A DNA stretch of 64,000 bases from Algoriphagus sp. (GCA_030729785.1 JANQWS010000023.1:1-64000), one strand, 5' to 3'. Shown: positions 54,075-63,995, numbered from the stretch's first letter. The notes: generated by a model not told the origin, from the letters alone. Made by a program: numbers and translations.

Positions 54075-56114
54075 ATGAAAGACGCTACTGAATCCCTCAA
54101 TTTCATAGAACACATCATCGAAGAAGACTTGGCCAATGGTTTTCCAAAGGAGAAATTGTGCTTCCGATTTCCACCGGAGCCCAATGGCTACCTGCACATC
54201 GGCCATGCGGCATCCATCTGCTTAAACTTCGGTTTGGGTGAGAAATATAATGCTCCAGTCAACCTTCGATTTGACGATACCAATCCTGCCAAAGAAGAAC
54301 AAGAATATGTAGATGCCATCAAGCGTGATATCTCTTGGTTGGGATTCAAGTGGGCCAACGAATGTTATTCTTCGGATTATTTTCAGCAACTCTACGATTG
54401 GGCCGTTCGGTTGATCAAACAGGGAAAGGCCTATGTAGATCAACAATCCTCAGAGCAAATCGCCGAACAAAAGGGGACGCCTACTAGTCCAGGTACGCCT
54501 AGCCCATTTCGGGATAGATCCCTAGCTGAGAATCTGGACTTGTTTGAGCGCATGAAAAATGGAGAATTCGCTCCTGGAACTTACCTCCTTCGAGCAAAAA
54601 TCGATATGGCTTCTCCAAACATGCACATGCGCGATCCAATTTTGTACCGCATCATTCATGCGCACCACCATCGCACCGGAGATACTTGGAATATTTACCC
54701 CATGTACGATTGGGCTCATGGAGAGTCAGATTACATCGAACAGGTTTCACATTCACTTTGTACCCTTGAGTTTAAAGCCCACCGAGAATTGTACGATTGG
54801 TACTTGGATCAGATTGTTGACCCTACCTTGCTCCGTCCCAAGCAACGTGAATTTGCGCGTCGAAACTTGAGCTTTACGGTGATGAGTAAGCGTAAGTTGC
54901 TCGAACTGGTGCAAAAGAAGGTAGTTACGGGCTGGGATGATCCTCGTATGCCGACCATATCTGGTCTGAGAAGACGAGGCTACACGCCCAATTCCATCCG
55001 AAACTTCAGTGAAGTGGCAGGTATTGCTCGAAGAGAAAATGTAACGGATGTATCCCTACTTGAGTTTTGTGTACGTGAGGACCTAAACCAAAGTGCTACG
55101 CGTGTGATGGCGGTATTGAACCCCATTAAAGTAGTCATTCAAAACTATCCTGAAGGACAAGAAGAAATCTTGCACTTGGAAAATAATCCAGAAAAAACTG
55201 ATGCAGGAACGCATGAAGTGCCTTTCTCCAAAGAATTGTACATCGAACGAGAAGATTTTAAAGAAGAAGCCGATTCCAAATTCTTCCGACTAAGCATAGG
55301 GCAAGAAGTTCGCTTGAAAAGTGCCTACATCATCAAAGCTGAGTCAATAGTCAAAGATGCAGACGGTACCGTTCTTGAAATCCACTGTAGTTACGATTCA
55401 GAATCCAAATCTGGTTCGGGCACAGAAGCAAGCCAGCGAAAGGTAAAATCTACCATTCACTGGGTTTCCGTCGCCCATGCCATCCAAGCTGAAGTTCGAG
55501 AATACGATCGCTTATTTTTGGATGAATCTCCAGACACCCATGAATCCAAAAGTTACATGGACTTTATTAATCCAAATTCCTTAAAAGTGATTAAGAAAGC
55601 TTACCTAGAACCACACTTAAGCCAAGCTAATCCAAACGAGAGTTATCAATTTCAGCGCCTCGGCTATTTCACCTTGGATTCAGAATCACGGGAAGGAAAA
55701 TTAGTATTTAATAAGACGGTTGGATTGAAAGATACTTGGGCCAAACAGAATGCAGCCTCTACAAATAAGCAGCAAACTGCTGCGAAGCCGGTAGCTCAAG
55801 CTCCTCAAGAAACCAAATCAGCCTTGAATGAGATTCAATACATCGGAAAAAAACTAACCAATCTCTCTGGTGATAAGCTGGAAGAGGCATTAACGAATAT
55901 CCGAGTTCAAGCAGAAAATGTGACTTACGAAGAGTTGGAACCCCTATTTGGCACAGCTGCTAAAAAAGTAGGGACTCGAATAGCAGTTTTGGTTGCACTT
56001 ACCGTGCTTTTGGCAAAAGGAACATCCAAAACCCCAGCTGCATCGGAATTCATAGCTTCCTGTCAATCGGATGAATCAATTACGCTTAGAGAAGAAGCTG
56101 CAAAGATTCCTTGA
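54075..56114 (+). CDS. glnS: Glutaminyl-tRNA synthetase with C-terminal extension
   Basis: A 679-residue class I synthetase. HIGH motif in RFPPEPNGYLHIGHAA, KMSKS-equivalent VMSKRKL, and glutamine-specific N-terminal catalytic features, followed by the beta-barrel anticodon-binding domains ending near residue 555 (FNKTVGLKDTWAK). A linker rich in Ala, Gln and Lys and about 90 further residues follow (IQYIGKKLTNLSGDKLEEAL ... ITLREEAAKIP), absent from E. coli GlnRS (554 residues). The tail is helical and may be an RNA-binding appendage, comparable in position to the YqeY-type tail of Deinococcus GlnRS, though similarity was not tested. ATG at 54075 is preferred to an upstream TTG. Confidence 0.95.
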   Translation: MKDATESLNFIEHIIEEDLANGFPKEKLCFRFPPEPNGYLHIGHAASICLNFGLGEKYNAPVNLRFDDTNPAKEEQEYVDAIKRDISWLGFKWANECYSSDYFQQLYDWAVRLIKQGKAYVDQQSSEQIAEQKGTPTSPGTPSPFRDRSLAENLDLFERMKNGEFAPGTYLLRAKIDMASPNMHMRDPILYRIIHAHHHRTGDTWNIYPMYDWAHGESDYIEQVSHSLCTLEFKAHRELYDWYLDQIVDPTLLRPKQREFARRNLSFTVMSKRKLLELVQKKVVTGWDDPRMPTISGLRRRGYTPNSIRNFSEVAGIARRENVTDVSLLEFCVREDLNQSATRVMAVLNPIKVVIQNYPEGQEEILHLENNPEKTDAGTHEVPFSKELYIEREDFKEEADSKFFRLSIGQEVRLKSAYIIKAESIVKDADGTVLEIHCSYDSESKSGSGTEASQRKVKSTIHWVSVAHAIQAEVREYDRLFLDESPDTHESKSYMDFINPNSLKVIKKAYLEPHLSQANPNESYQFQRLGYFTLDSESREGKLVFNKTVGLKDTWAKQNAASTNKQQTAAKPVAQAPQETKSALNEIQYIGKKLTNLSGDKLEEALTNIRVQAENVTYEELEPLFGTAAKKVGTRIAVLVALTVLLAKGTSKTPAASEFIASCQSDESITLREEAAKIP

Positions 56115-56214
56115 ATGGTCAATGGACGACAGACCCGTGTCTACTGCTCAGGTTCCTGAACTTCAAATCTTTTTCGTTTTGAGATACGGTTATTAAAAGG
56201 ATAATCATCAAACT

Positions 56215-56248
56215 AAAAAAAGCCCCGCATCGCTGCGGGGCTTTTTTT
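56215..56248. terminator. Bidirectional terminator between glnS and the Mo-hydroxylase operon
   Basis: AGCCCCGCA/TGCGGGGCT with loop TCGC, flanked by A6 on the left and T7 on the right, so it can end both convergent transcripts. Confidence 0.9.
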
Positions 56249-56256
56249 GTCGTTAA

Positions 56257-58425
56257 TTACCCTCTTTTGATTTGCAATTGGATATCAGAAAACTCCTTTT
56301 GCTCGATGAAAGGCTGACTGCGTAGTCTTCTGCCAGTAGCAGCAAAAATTGCATTAGCAATCGCTCCTCCTGTTGGTGGAAGTGCGGGTTCACCCAAACC
56401 GGTTGGATCAAATCCCGAATCAACAAAATGCGTTTCGATTTCAGGAACTTCTTTCAAACGAATCAAGCGGTAGGTATCAAAATTTCGCTGCTTTGGCACC
56501 CCTGCTTCAAAGGTGAGATTGGTATACATGGCATGTCCCATACCGTCCACTATCCCGCCACGAACCTGATGGTTAGCACCGGTAGGATTCACAACCAAGC
56601 CACAATCTGTCACTGCAGTGATTTTCTTTAGAGTGGGCACCCCTCCAGATACCTCAATGTCAGCCACTTGAGCAACATAGGATTTATGAGAGAAATATAC
56701 ACTGAACCCTTGCTTTATAGAAGAATTTTTACCCCAATTGGACTTTTCTTTCGCCATTTTCACAACTCCGATCATGCGATCGACATCGTAGCCCAGCGCT
56801 CCTACAGGGTTGGTTTTGGCTCGGTTGAGTAACTCCAAACGAAAATCAACAGGATCTTTACCAACAGCTAAGGCCACTTCATCTAAGAAGCTTTGTTCTG
56901 CATACGCCAAGAAATTAGTGATTGGGGCCCTCCATGCATTGGTAGTAATACTTGAAGCATGTTCAATACTTTCAATCAATACATGATCTACTGCTCCAGA
57001 AGGAAAATTAGTTTCTCGAGTTGTATTTCCAGCATTCATTCCTACCCCTCGTAATTTGTATCCAATAAGAGTTCCTGCTGCATCCAAGGCTGCTTCAAAT
57101 CGGTAGCGAACAGCAGGTCGATATGCACCTCCAGTCAATTCATCCTCTCGGCTCCAGGTTACTTTTACAGGTGCTTGTATGGCTCTAGACACTTCTACTG
57201 CTTCTACAACATAATCTGCACGAAGTCTTCTACCAAATCCCCCTCCCAATCGTGTGATTTCCACGCTTACATTTTCTGGTGGAATACCCAATAACCTTGC
57301 TGTCTCTTGTCGAGCGCGATCTGGGGTTTGTGTCGGCCCGACGAGTTCTACTTTGTCGCCTTGTACATGCGCAAAAAAGTTTTCAGGCTCCATCGGGGAG
57401 TGTGCCAAAAATGGACATTGGTATTCAGCAGTAACAATTTTTGCAGCTGATTTAAACGCTGAAGCCACATCTCCATCTTTTCGTTTGACATCCCCCTTCC
57501 CATTTGCGAGTAAGTCTGTAAAAAGTTTGTCGTGATCTGTGGTACTCTCCACTACTCCATCCGGTTCGTAGGAGATTTTTAACATTTTCTTAGCTTTCAT
57601 CAAAGGCCAAGTCGAAGTTCCCACTACGGCTACACTAGATCCAAATGTCACTACGTTAGTGACACCCAGCACCCCTCTTGCAGCACTATCATCCACCTGG
57701 CTTATTTTCATCCCAAAAGGAGCCCGTTGGATCATTGCGTAGAACATTCCTTCACGATGAAAATCTAACCCATACATCGGTTTACCAGTATACATGTCCT
57801 TGGCATCCACATTTTTGACAGGGGTACCTATAATGGTAAAGTCTTTTTTGTCCTTTAAGGTAACTTCCTCTGGAGCAGTAAGCGTAGATGCCAGATCTAC
57901 AAATTCTCCAAAATGACCTTTTTTGCCCGATCCTTCGTGGCTTATCATACCCTTAGAAACATTAATTTCTGAAGCAGGGACATTCCAAGATTGTGCAGCT
58001 GCAGCCACCAATAAGAACTTGGCAGTTGCACCAGCCTTTCTTAGTCTTTCCCAGCTATGGGGCATAGCACCAGATCCACCAGTCAGCTGTCGTTCGTATT
58101 TTTGTGGGTCTAAATTGGCTTGAACAACCCGTACCTTTTCCCAATCAGCCTCCAATTCTTCGGCAACCACCATCGGGAAGGAAGTTTTGATATTTTGACC
58201 CAATTCTGGATTGGGAGAATAAATGACTACATCTCCTGTTGGAGAAATAGATAAAAAGCTGTTAAATGATTTAGCTTGCGCCAATACTTGCTCAATGCTT
58301 AGTACCTCCATTTTTGGAGAATCGCAGCTAAACCAGTTAAATCCTATCACTAATCCACCTGCAGTGGTACCAGCGATTTTCAGAAAATCTCTTCTGCTTG
58401 TTCCTGTCTGTGTTTTCATAGTCAT
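56257..58425 (-). CDS. Molybdopterin-binding subunit of a two-subunit Mo hydroxylase (IorB-like)
   Basis: A 722-residue protein with a Tat signal (TSRRDFLKIAGTTAGG). It shows the aldehyde-oxidase/xanthine-dehydrogenase fold: RAPFGMKISQVDD, PMEPENFFA, ITRLGGGFGRR, AWRAPITNFLAYAEQSFLDE, and the catalytic Glu in GLGEPALPPTGGAIANA. This matches isoquinoline 1-oxidoreductase beta-like subunits, which use molybdopterin cytosine dinucleotide. It has no FAD subunit gene beside it. ATGA overlap with the 2Fe-2S gene shows coupling. XdhC- and MocA-type genes at 50-52 kb are likely maturation partners. The substrate is unknown. Confidence 0.93.
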   Translation of the reverse strand: MTMKTQTGTSRRDFLKIAGTTAGGLVIGFNWFSCDSPKMEVLSIEQVLAQAKSFNSFLSISPTGDVVIYSPNPELGQNIKTSFPMVVAEELEADWEKVRVVQANLDPQKYERQLTGGSGAMPHSWERLRKAGATAKFLLVAAAAQSWNVPASEINVSKGMISHEGSGKKGHFGEFVDLASTLTAPEEVTLKDKKDFTIIGTPVKNVDAKDMYTGKPMYGLDFHREGMFYAMIQRAPFGMKISQVDDSAARGVLGVTNVVTFGSSVAVVGTSTWPLMKAKKMLKISYEPDGVVESTTDHDKLFTDLLANGKGDVKRKDGDVASAFKSAAKIVTAEYQCPFLAHSPMEPENFFAHVQGDKVELVGPTQTPDRARQETARLLGIPPENVSVEITRLGGGFGRRLRADYVVEAVEVSRAIQAPVKVTWSREDELTGGAYRPAVRYRFEAALDAAGTLIGYKLRGVGMNAGNTTRETNFPSGAVDHVLIESIEHASSITTNAWRAPITNFLAYAEQSFLDEVALAVGKDPVDFRLELLNRAKTNPVGALGYDVDRMIGVVKMAKEKSNWGKNSSIKQGFSVYFSHKSYVAQVADIEVSGGVPTLKKITAVTDCGLVVNPTGANHQVRGGIVDGMGHAMYTNLTFEAGVPKQRNFDTYRLIRLKEVPEIETHFVDSGFDPTGLGEPALPPTGGAIANAIFAATGRRLRSQPFIEQKEFSDIQLQIKRG

Positions 58426-58880
58426 TTGGATTTCGCGGCAAGCGATACAGCTTCTCTTATTTTATGATAGGTACCACAACGGCAGATGTTTCTGTTCATC
58501 GCATTGTCAATTTCTTCCAAAGTCGGAGATGGATTTTGCTCTAAAAAAGCTGCCGCATTCATGATTTGACCTGCTTGGCAATACCCACATTGGGCCACAT
58601 CTACCTCCTCCCAAGCCTTCTGTACCGGATGATTCCCATCCTTCGAAAGTCCTTCAATGGTAGTCACCTCTGAATTTCCGATGCTAGAAACTGGTGTCAC
58701 GCAGGAAAAAGTAGCATTCCCGTTTACATGAACGGTGCATGCACCACATTGGGCTATCCCACAAGAAAACTTCGTTCCTACAAGGTTTAACTGATCACGA
58801 AGGACCCAAAGTAGCGGGGTGTCGTCTTCCACCTCTACTTGGTGCGTGGTTCCATTTACTTTTAGTGTAAAATTTGCCAT
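58422..58880 (-). CDS. 2Fe-2S subunit of the Mo hydroxylase (IorA-like)
   Basis: A 152-residue protein with two [2Fe-2S] clusters: plant-type CGIAQCGACTVHV plus FSC, and the C-terminal four-Cys motif in CGYCQAGQIM and NICRCGTYHKI. Electrons pass from the Mo subunit through these clusters, in IorA-type enzymes usually onward to a cytochrome c or other carrier. It is the first gene of the two-gene operon. Confidence 0.96.
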   Translation of the reverse strand: MANFTLKVNGTTHQVEVEDDTPLLWVLRDQLNLVGTKFSCGIAQCGACTVHVNGNATFSCVTPVSSIGNSEVTTIEGLSKDGNHPVQKAWEEVDVAQCGYCQAGQIMNAAAFLEQNPSPTLEEIDNAMNRNICRCGTYHKIREAVSLAAKSK

Positions 58881-59053
58881 ATCTGGTTTGTTTTTAGGCT
58901 ATTAAACTACTAAAAAAGTGTTGTAAAAACCAACCAATTTTGTGAAAAGGAAAAAAGAAAGGTTGAATTGAAAAAGGTCCTATTTTTGATATAAGAAGTG
59001 AGATTACTCTTAACTTCAACTTGACTTAAGATCAATTCCTAAATAAATCTCAT

Positions 59054-59083
59054 TTTGTTGCGGAGAGATTTTTTTTAACTTCG
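59054..59083 (+). promoter_or_regulatory. Possible promoter of the second Gfo/Idh/MocA gene
   Basis: TTTG (59054-59057), 18 bp, then TAACTTCG, one mismatch from TAnnTTTG. The ATG is 29 bp downstream. Confidence 0.35.
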
Positions 59084-59112
59084 GTTATCATTTTTACCCA
59101 AACCTGAATCAA

Positions 59113-60261
59113 ATGTCTCAAACCATCAAAGCAGCCATAGTCGGAACTGGATTTATTGGTCCTGCTCACTTAGAAGCCTTGCGAAGAATACCCAATGTAG
59201 AAGTTGTCGCCTTAGTGGAAGTCAACCAAGAACTTGCAGATGAAAAAGCGAAGCAATTGGGCATCCCAAGAGCCTATGTTTTTGCCGATATGCTCAACCA
59301 AGCAGATATCGATGTAGTCCATATTTGTACGCCTAATTTCCTTCATTATAGCCAAGCCAAAGCAGTATTGGAAGCTAAAAAGCATGTCATTTGTGAAAAG
59401 CCTTTGGCAATCAGCTTAGCGGAAGCAGAAGATTTGGTAAAAATTGCCAAAACCTCAGGACTAGTAAATGCGGTTCACTTCAACCTACGCTACTACCCCA
59501 TGGTACGCCAAATGAAGGTCATGCGTGAAAAAGGAGAATTGGGCGAGGTCTATTCAATCATGGGATCCTACTTGCAAGATTGGCTTTTTCTTCAGACAGA
59601 TTACAACTGGAGATTGGAGCCTGACAAATCTGGCGATTCTAGGGCTATTGCAGACATTGGTTCCCACTTATTAGATATTACTGAATATGTTACCGGATTG
59701 AGGATCACTCAGGTCATGGCTGATTTCTCTACAGTTCACAAAACCAGATTGAAGCCGCTTAAAGCGATTGAAACCTACTCTGGCAAGATGCTGACGCCAG
59801 CCGATTACCAAGAGGTTCCGATCAACACGGAAGATCATGCCACCGTGCTCCTACGATTTGACAACGGTTCCAAAGGATCCATTACCGTTTCCCAAGTAAA
59901 TGCAGGACGTAAGAATAGACTCAATATTGAAATCGCAGGCTCCGTTTCTGCTGTTGAATTCAATTCAGAACGTCCCAATGAATTGTGGATTGGCAAGCGT
60001 GAAAAAGCCAATGAGCAACTGATGAAAGACCCTTCCCTAGTACATCGGGAAGTCAGTTCTTTGGTAAGTTTCCCTGGTGGCCACAACGAAGGCTTCCCAG
60101 ATACTTCCAAACAGCTTTTCAAGGAGGTGTATGCAGCGATCTTAGCGGGTAAGCAGCCAGAGCACCCTAGCTACCCAACCTTTGCAGATGGCTGGCGTGA
60201 ATTGCTGATTGGAGAACGTATTGTTGAAAGCAATAAAAAGCAGGCTTGGGTTACTATTTAA
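59113..60261 (+). CDS. Gfo/Idh/MocA-family oxidoreductase
   Basis: A 382-residue NAD(P)-dependent dehydrogenase. Rossmann motif GTGFIGPAHLEAL, the conserved EKP motif in VICEKPLAIS, and the C-terminal segment DIGSHLLDITEYVTG with the His used in catalysis. Unlike the homologue at 36822-37934, it keeps the EKP lysine. It ends 106 bp before the DUF2911 gene. Likely a sugar or inositol derivative dehydrogenase. Confidence 0.92.
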   Translation: MSQTIKAAIVGTGFIGPAHLEALRRIPNVEVVALVEVNQELADEKAKQLGIPRAYVFADMLNQADIDVVHICTPNFLHYSQAKAVLEAKKHVICEKPLAISLAEAEDLVKIAKTSGLVNAVHFNLRYYPMVRQMKVMREKGELGEVYSIMGSYLQDWLFLQTDYNWRLEPDKSGDSRAIADIGSHLLDITEYVTGLRITQVMADFSTVHKTRLKPLKAIETYSGKMLTPADYQEVPINTEDHATVLLRFDNGSKGSITVSQVNAGRKNRLNIEIAGSVSAVEFNSERPNELWIGKREKANEQLMKDPSLVHREVSSLVSFPGGHNEGFPDTSKQLFKEVYAAILAGKQPEHPSYPTFADGWRELLIGERIVESNKKQAWVTI

Positions 60262-60366
60262 AAAACTATTTATCTCAATAGCTGTAAAACCATTTTTCAA
60301 AAGAGTGGTTTAATCCATACCTTAAAAGAAAGGAAATGATAACTAACCAATAACTAAATAAAAACG

Positions 60367-60873
60367 ATGAGACTACACAAATTAATTCTCGCCTTTACGC
60401 TCAGCGTATTGTTTGTTGCGGCAGCAAATGCTCAGGACAAGCCAAGTCCAGCAAAAACTGCTGAAGGAACTGTGGCTGGATCAAAAATCACAATCAATTA
60501 TTCTTCTCCGGCCGTAAAGGGACGTACCATCTGGGGAGACTTAGTTCCTTTAGGTGTAATTTGGAGAGCTGGAGCAAATGATGCCACCACCTTTACAACT
60601 ACTAAAGACATCAACGTTGAAGGACAAAAGTTGGCAGCAGGAACTTATAGTTTCTTTGTCATCCCTGGAGAAAGCCAGGCTACTTTTGTGTTCAACAAGG
60701 TAGCAAAGCAGTGGGGAACGTATACCTACGACGAGAAGCAAGATGTCCTTCGAGTAAATGTAGCATCTCAACAAACTTCTACGCTAGAGGAAAGATTGGT
60801 GTATGAAGTAAAGTCAGATTCTTTTGAAATCAGATGGGAATATGGAAAAGCCGCTGCTAAAATCGGCGCCTAA
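60367..60873 (+). CDS. DUF2911 exported protein
   Basis: A 168-residue protein with a signal peptide (ending AAANAQ) and the DUF2911 pattern: KITINYSSPAVKGRTIWGDL, GVIWRAGANDATTFTTTKD, GTYSFFVIPGE, VFNKVAKQWGTYTYDEKQD. The family is common in Bacteroidota; function is unknown. It is followed by a terminator. Confidence 0.92.
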   Translation: MRLHKLILAFTLSVLFVAAANAQDKPSPAKTAEGTVAGSKITINYSSPAVKGRTIWGDLVPLGVIWRAGANDATTFTTTKDINVEGQKLAAGTYSFFVIPGESQATFVFNKVAKQWGTYTYDEKQDVLRVNVASQQTSTLEERLVYEVKSDSFEIRWEYGKAAAKIGA

Positions 60874-60892
60874 GCTCCTAGTTTTCTGAATA

Positions 60893-60926
60893 GAGCCCAC
60901 GGGGATATTTTCCTGTGGGCTTTTTT
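60893..60926 (+). terminator. Terminator after the DUF2911 gene
   Basis: AGCCCACGGG and CCTGTGGGCT form a stem (one G-U) with a 7-nt loop, followed by T6. Confidence 0.85.
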
Positions 60927-60962
60927 GATTTCATCAAATTCTAGAATCCAGATTCAGAATTG

Positions 60963-60970
60963 TATTTTTG
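60963..60970 (+). promoter_or_regulatory. -7 promoter element of hrpB
   Basis: TATTTTTG matches TAnnTTTG and ends only 6 bp before the ATG at 60977, implying an almost leaderless mRNA. The in-frame TTG at 60968 lies inside this box and is therefore not the likely start. Confidence 0.45.
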
Positions 60971-60976
60971 TCGTCC

Positions 60977-63463
60977 ATGCCTAATTTCAATCCCAGTTCT
61001 TACGATTTACCTGTTGCGGAGATTATCCCAGCAGTTCAACAAAGCCTTGCTCTTACTTCCTCATTGATCATTCAAGCCCCTCCTGGAGCAGGAAAAAGCA
61101 CACTTTTGCCTTTGGCATTATTGAATGAACGCTGGCTTGCAGGTAAAAAAATCTTGCTGCTGGAACCTCGTCGCCTAGCTACCAAAAGCATTGCGCAGCG
61201 AATGTCCAATATGCTGGGCGAGGAATTGGGACAAACAATAGGCTATCGAATTCGATTTGATACCTGCGTCACTGCAGCCACGCGGCTGGAAGTAATCACT
61301 GAGGGCATTCTCACCCGGATGCTCCATCAAGACAATGCCTTGGAGGATGTGGGAATGGTCATTTTTGATGAGTTTCACGAGCGAAACCTATTTTCCGATG
61401 TGGGCCTTGCGCTTTGCCGAGAGGTGCAGCAGGTACTACGAGAAGAGCTTCGAATTGTGCTGATGTCTGCCACGATCGATTCGGAACAACTTTCGAAACT
61501 TTTGGAGGCACCCGTCATTCAAAGTAAAGGGAGGCAGTATCCCGTAGAAGTTAACTACCTAGTGGAGGTAGACGAATATTCCATTGGAGAGGATACGGCA
61601 AGGCAAATTATCCCATTGACCAAGCAGCATCCTGGAGATTTTTTGGTTTTTCTACCCGGTCAAAGTGAAATCCGAAAAGCGGAAGAGGTCTTGAAAAGGG
61701 CCTTGCCTGCAGATGTTGTGGTTCCTCTTTTCGGACAACTCTCTTTCTCTGAGCAGCAGCGGGCGATACTCCCCCATCCCAGTGGAAAGCGAAAGATCGT
61801 ACTTGCCACAGATATCGCAGAAACTTCTCTTACGATTGAGGGAGTCACTGTCGTGGTGGATACTGGATTTGCGAAGTCCAACCGTTTTGATCCACGCTCA
61901 GGATTATCCAAATTGGAACTCCACCGCATCAGCAAGGATTCTGCGGATCAGCGAAGCGGTAGAGCAGGAAGGTTGACAGCTGGCCATTCTTATCGCTTAT
62001 GGAACAAGGGTACGCAGGCGCAATTGGCGGATTTTCGTACGCCAGAACTATTAGAAGCCGATTTAACCAGCCTTGTTCTAGACATGCATGTCTGGGGCAA
62101 AAAGGATATCCGCAGCATGACCTGGCTCAATCCTCCGCCAGTAAATTCCCTGGTGTCGGCAGAAAAAGTGCTTGAAGCCATTGAGGCCCTCGACCAAGGT
62201 CAATTAACTTCACATGGGAAAGAATTGCATCAGGTACCTGCACATCCGAGAATCGCGCATATGCTCGTCTATGCCAAAAAAGCAAACCTCCTGCCACTAG
62301 CCACCGATATCGCCGCCATTCTGGAGGAAAAGGATCCGCTTGCTTCCCAAGCTGGTGTGGACCTTAATCTACGAATTGAAGGACTGAGACGCTTCCGAGG
62401 TCAGGTAAATGGGGCATTTGCTTACAAAAAGATTGAAAAAGTGGCTGCTCAATACCGCAAATTACTTTCTGTTACTCCTGAAAATAGCCCCGTAGATCCT
62501 TGGGCTACAGGATTATTACTTGCCTATGCCTATCCAGAGCGGATTGCGGCTGCAAGACCTGGGAACAATGCTCAGTTTCAACTTGCAAATGGAAAAATAG
62601 CCCAAATCGGACATAAAGATGATCTTGCCTATGAATCCTGGTTGGCCGTAGCGCACTTGGATGGGCGCGATGGCATGGGCAAAATTTGGATGGCGGCACC
62701 ATTAAATCCCAAGGATTTGGTACCCATGCTCAAAACCAAAGAGGTGCTAGAATGGGATCGAAAGAAAGGTGGACTTCAAGCACATGCTGAAATACGGATT
62801 GGAGCAATCGTCCTGGGAAATAGACCGCTACCAAAGGTAAAACCAGAATTAGTTGTTCAACTACTTCTTAAAACCATTCAGGAAGAAGGGGAATTTTTGC
62901 TGGACTGGAACGAGTCTGCAAGGGAATTAATAGCACGAGTGCAGTCAGTAGCGATTTGGCATCCGAATCAGGGCTGGCCTACCTGGTCGGAAGAGTCTCT
63001 CTGTGCAAGTGCTGCAGACTGGCTTACACCCTACTTGATGGGCATTACGAAAAATGAGGAATTGAAGAAATTGAATCTTAGTCAATACCTGTTGCATTCC
63101 CTCAAATTTGAGCAGCAGCAGAACTTGGAGAGGATTGCACCTAGGAATTTGAAGGTACCTTCTGGAAGTGAAATCTTGATCCACTACCAAGAAGATGGCA
63201 GTGCTCCTCGCCTCTCGGTTCGATTGCAAGAACTGTTTGGGCTGCTTGAAACCCCGAAAGTAAATGAAGGACGCGTCCCAATTTTGATCGAATTGCTCTC
63301 CCCTGGCTACAAACCAGTACAACTTACTCAAGATTTAAAAAGCTTCTGGAGTTTAGGCTACTTTGAAGTTAAAAAAGAGCTCAAACAGCGGTATCCCAAA
63401 CACTCCTGGCCAGATAATCCGATCCAGGCAACAGCTACAAGAGGAGTCAAAAAAAGAGAATAA
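60977..63463 (+). CDS. hrpB: ATP-dependent helicase HrpB
   Basis: An 828-residue DEAH-type RNA helicase-like protein. Motif I APPGAGKSTLLP, Ia LEPRRLATKS, motif II DEFHERN (DEFH), motif III MSATID, motif VI QRSGRAGR; then the HA2 region, an OB-type segment and the HrpB-specific C-terminal domain. The family is widespread in bacteria but its RNA target is unclear. The ATG at 60977 gives a start just after a -7 promoter box. It is convergent with the HEAT-like gene, 7 bp away. Confidence 0.95.
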   Translation: MPNFNPSSYDLPVAEIIPAVQQSLALTSSLIIQAPPGAGKSTLLPLALLNERWLAGKKILLLEPRRLATKSIAQRMSNMLGEELGQTIGYRIRFDTCVTAATRLEVITEGILTRMLHQDNALEDVGMVIFDEFHERNLFSDVGLALCREVQQVLREELRIVLMSATIDSEQLSKLLEAPVIQSKGRQYPVEVNYLVEVDEYSIGEDTARQIIPLTKQHPGDFLVFLPGQSEIRKAEEVLKRALPADVVVPLFGQLSFSEQQRAILPHPSGKRKIVLATDIAETSLTIEGVTVVVDTGFAKSNRFDPRSGLSKLELHRISKDSADQRSGRAGRLTAGHSYRLWNKGTQAQLADFRTPELLEADLTSLVLDMHVWGKKDIRSMTWLNPPPVNSLVSAEKVLEAIEALDQGQLTSHGKELHQVPAHPRIAHMLVYAKKANLLPLATDIAAILEEKDPLASQAGVDLNLRIEGLRRFRGQVNGAFAYKKIEKVAAQYRKLLSVTPENSPVDPWATGLLLAYAYPERIAAARPGNNAQFQLANGKIAQIGHKDDLAYESWLAVAHLDGRDGMGKIWMAAPLNPKDLVPMLKTKEVLEWDRKKGGLQAHAEIRIGAIVLGNRPLPKVKPELVVQLLLKTIQEEGEFLLDWNESARELIARVQSVAIWHPNQGWPTWSEESLCASAADWLTPYLMGITKNEELKKLNLSQYLLHSLKFEQQQNLERIAPRNLKVPSGSEILIHYQEDGSAPRLSVRLQELFGLLETPKVNEGRVPILIELLSPGYKPVQLTQDLKSFWSLGYFEVKKELKQRYPKHSWPDNPIQATATRGVKKRE

Positions 63464-63470
63464 AGTTGAA

Positions 63471-63995
63471 TTACTCCTCAAAAAGATCTTTCAACTCTTT
63501 TAACATGGGTTCTACCTCTAGCTTCTTCAATGCTAGACTTTCCTCGTCCTCAGGATTGTGCAGGTAATGATTCCAATGCTTCTCGGCTTTGCGAATAGTT
63601 CTTGGAGTAACATCAAATTCCACACTATCCAAATACCCTTTAGCTAGTGTAGAAGCTTTAAAGTTGCCAAAAAGATACACTCGAAAGACATCCACAAAGC
63701 GTTCCGCTAGGTTAAACTCCTCTAAAATTTGCACGAAAGCCCCTTGTATAGCTCTATTCTTTTTATCTGATATGGCTTCAAATATGGCATCCAAAGATTC
63801 TTCATTCCAGGAAGTTTTGGCTAATGCGCGGCAAGCCAAATAAGCTATTTCCCACTGTTCTCCTTTTACCAAGGTAATCAAGTGGTCTTTGGTCTCTTCA
63901 TCAGCCATGCCTCCTAGTTTTTCTGCAAAGTGATAGGCTTCCTCTTCCTTAGGGTTGCACATCCGATTCAGCACTTTTTGTATGTCTTCCTGCAT
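63471..63995 (-). CDS. HEAT-like helical repeat protein
   Basis: A 174-residue helical protein with HEAT-type pairs (DHLITLVKGEQWEIAYLACR, SLDAIFEAISDKKNRAIQGA, FVQILEEFNLAERFVDVF). No enzyme motif or signal peptide. The ATG at 63995 is 5 bp from the window edge; an upstream in-frame start outside the window cannot be excluded. Probably a protein-interaction module; function unknown. Confidence 0.75.
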   Translation of the reverse strand: MQEDIQKVLNRMCNPKEEEAYHFAEKLGGMADEETKDHLITLVKGEQWEIAYLACRALAKTSWNEESLDAIFEAISDKKNRAIQGAFVQILEEFNLAERFVDVFRVYLFGNFKASTLAKGYLDSVEFDVTPRTIRKAEKHWNHYLHNPEDEESLALKKLEVEPMLKELKDLFEE

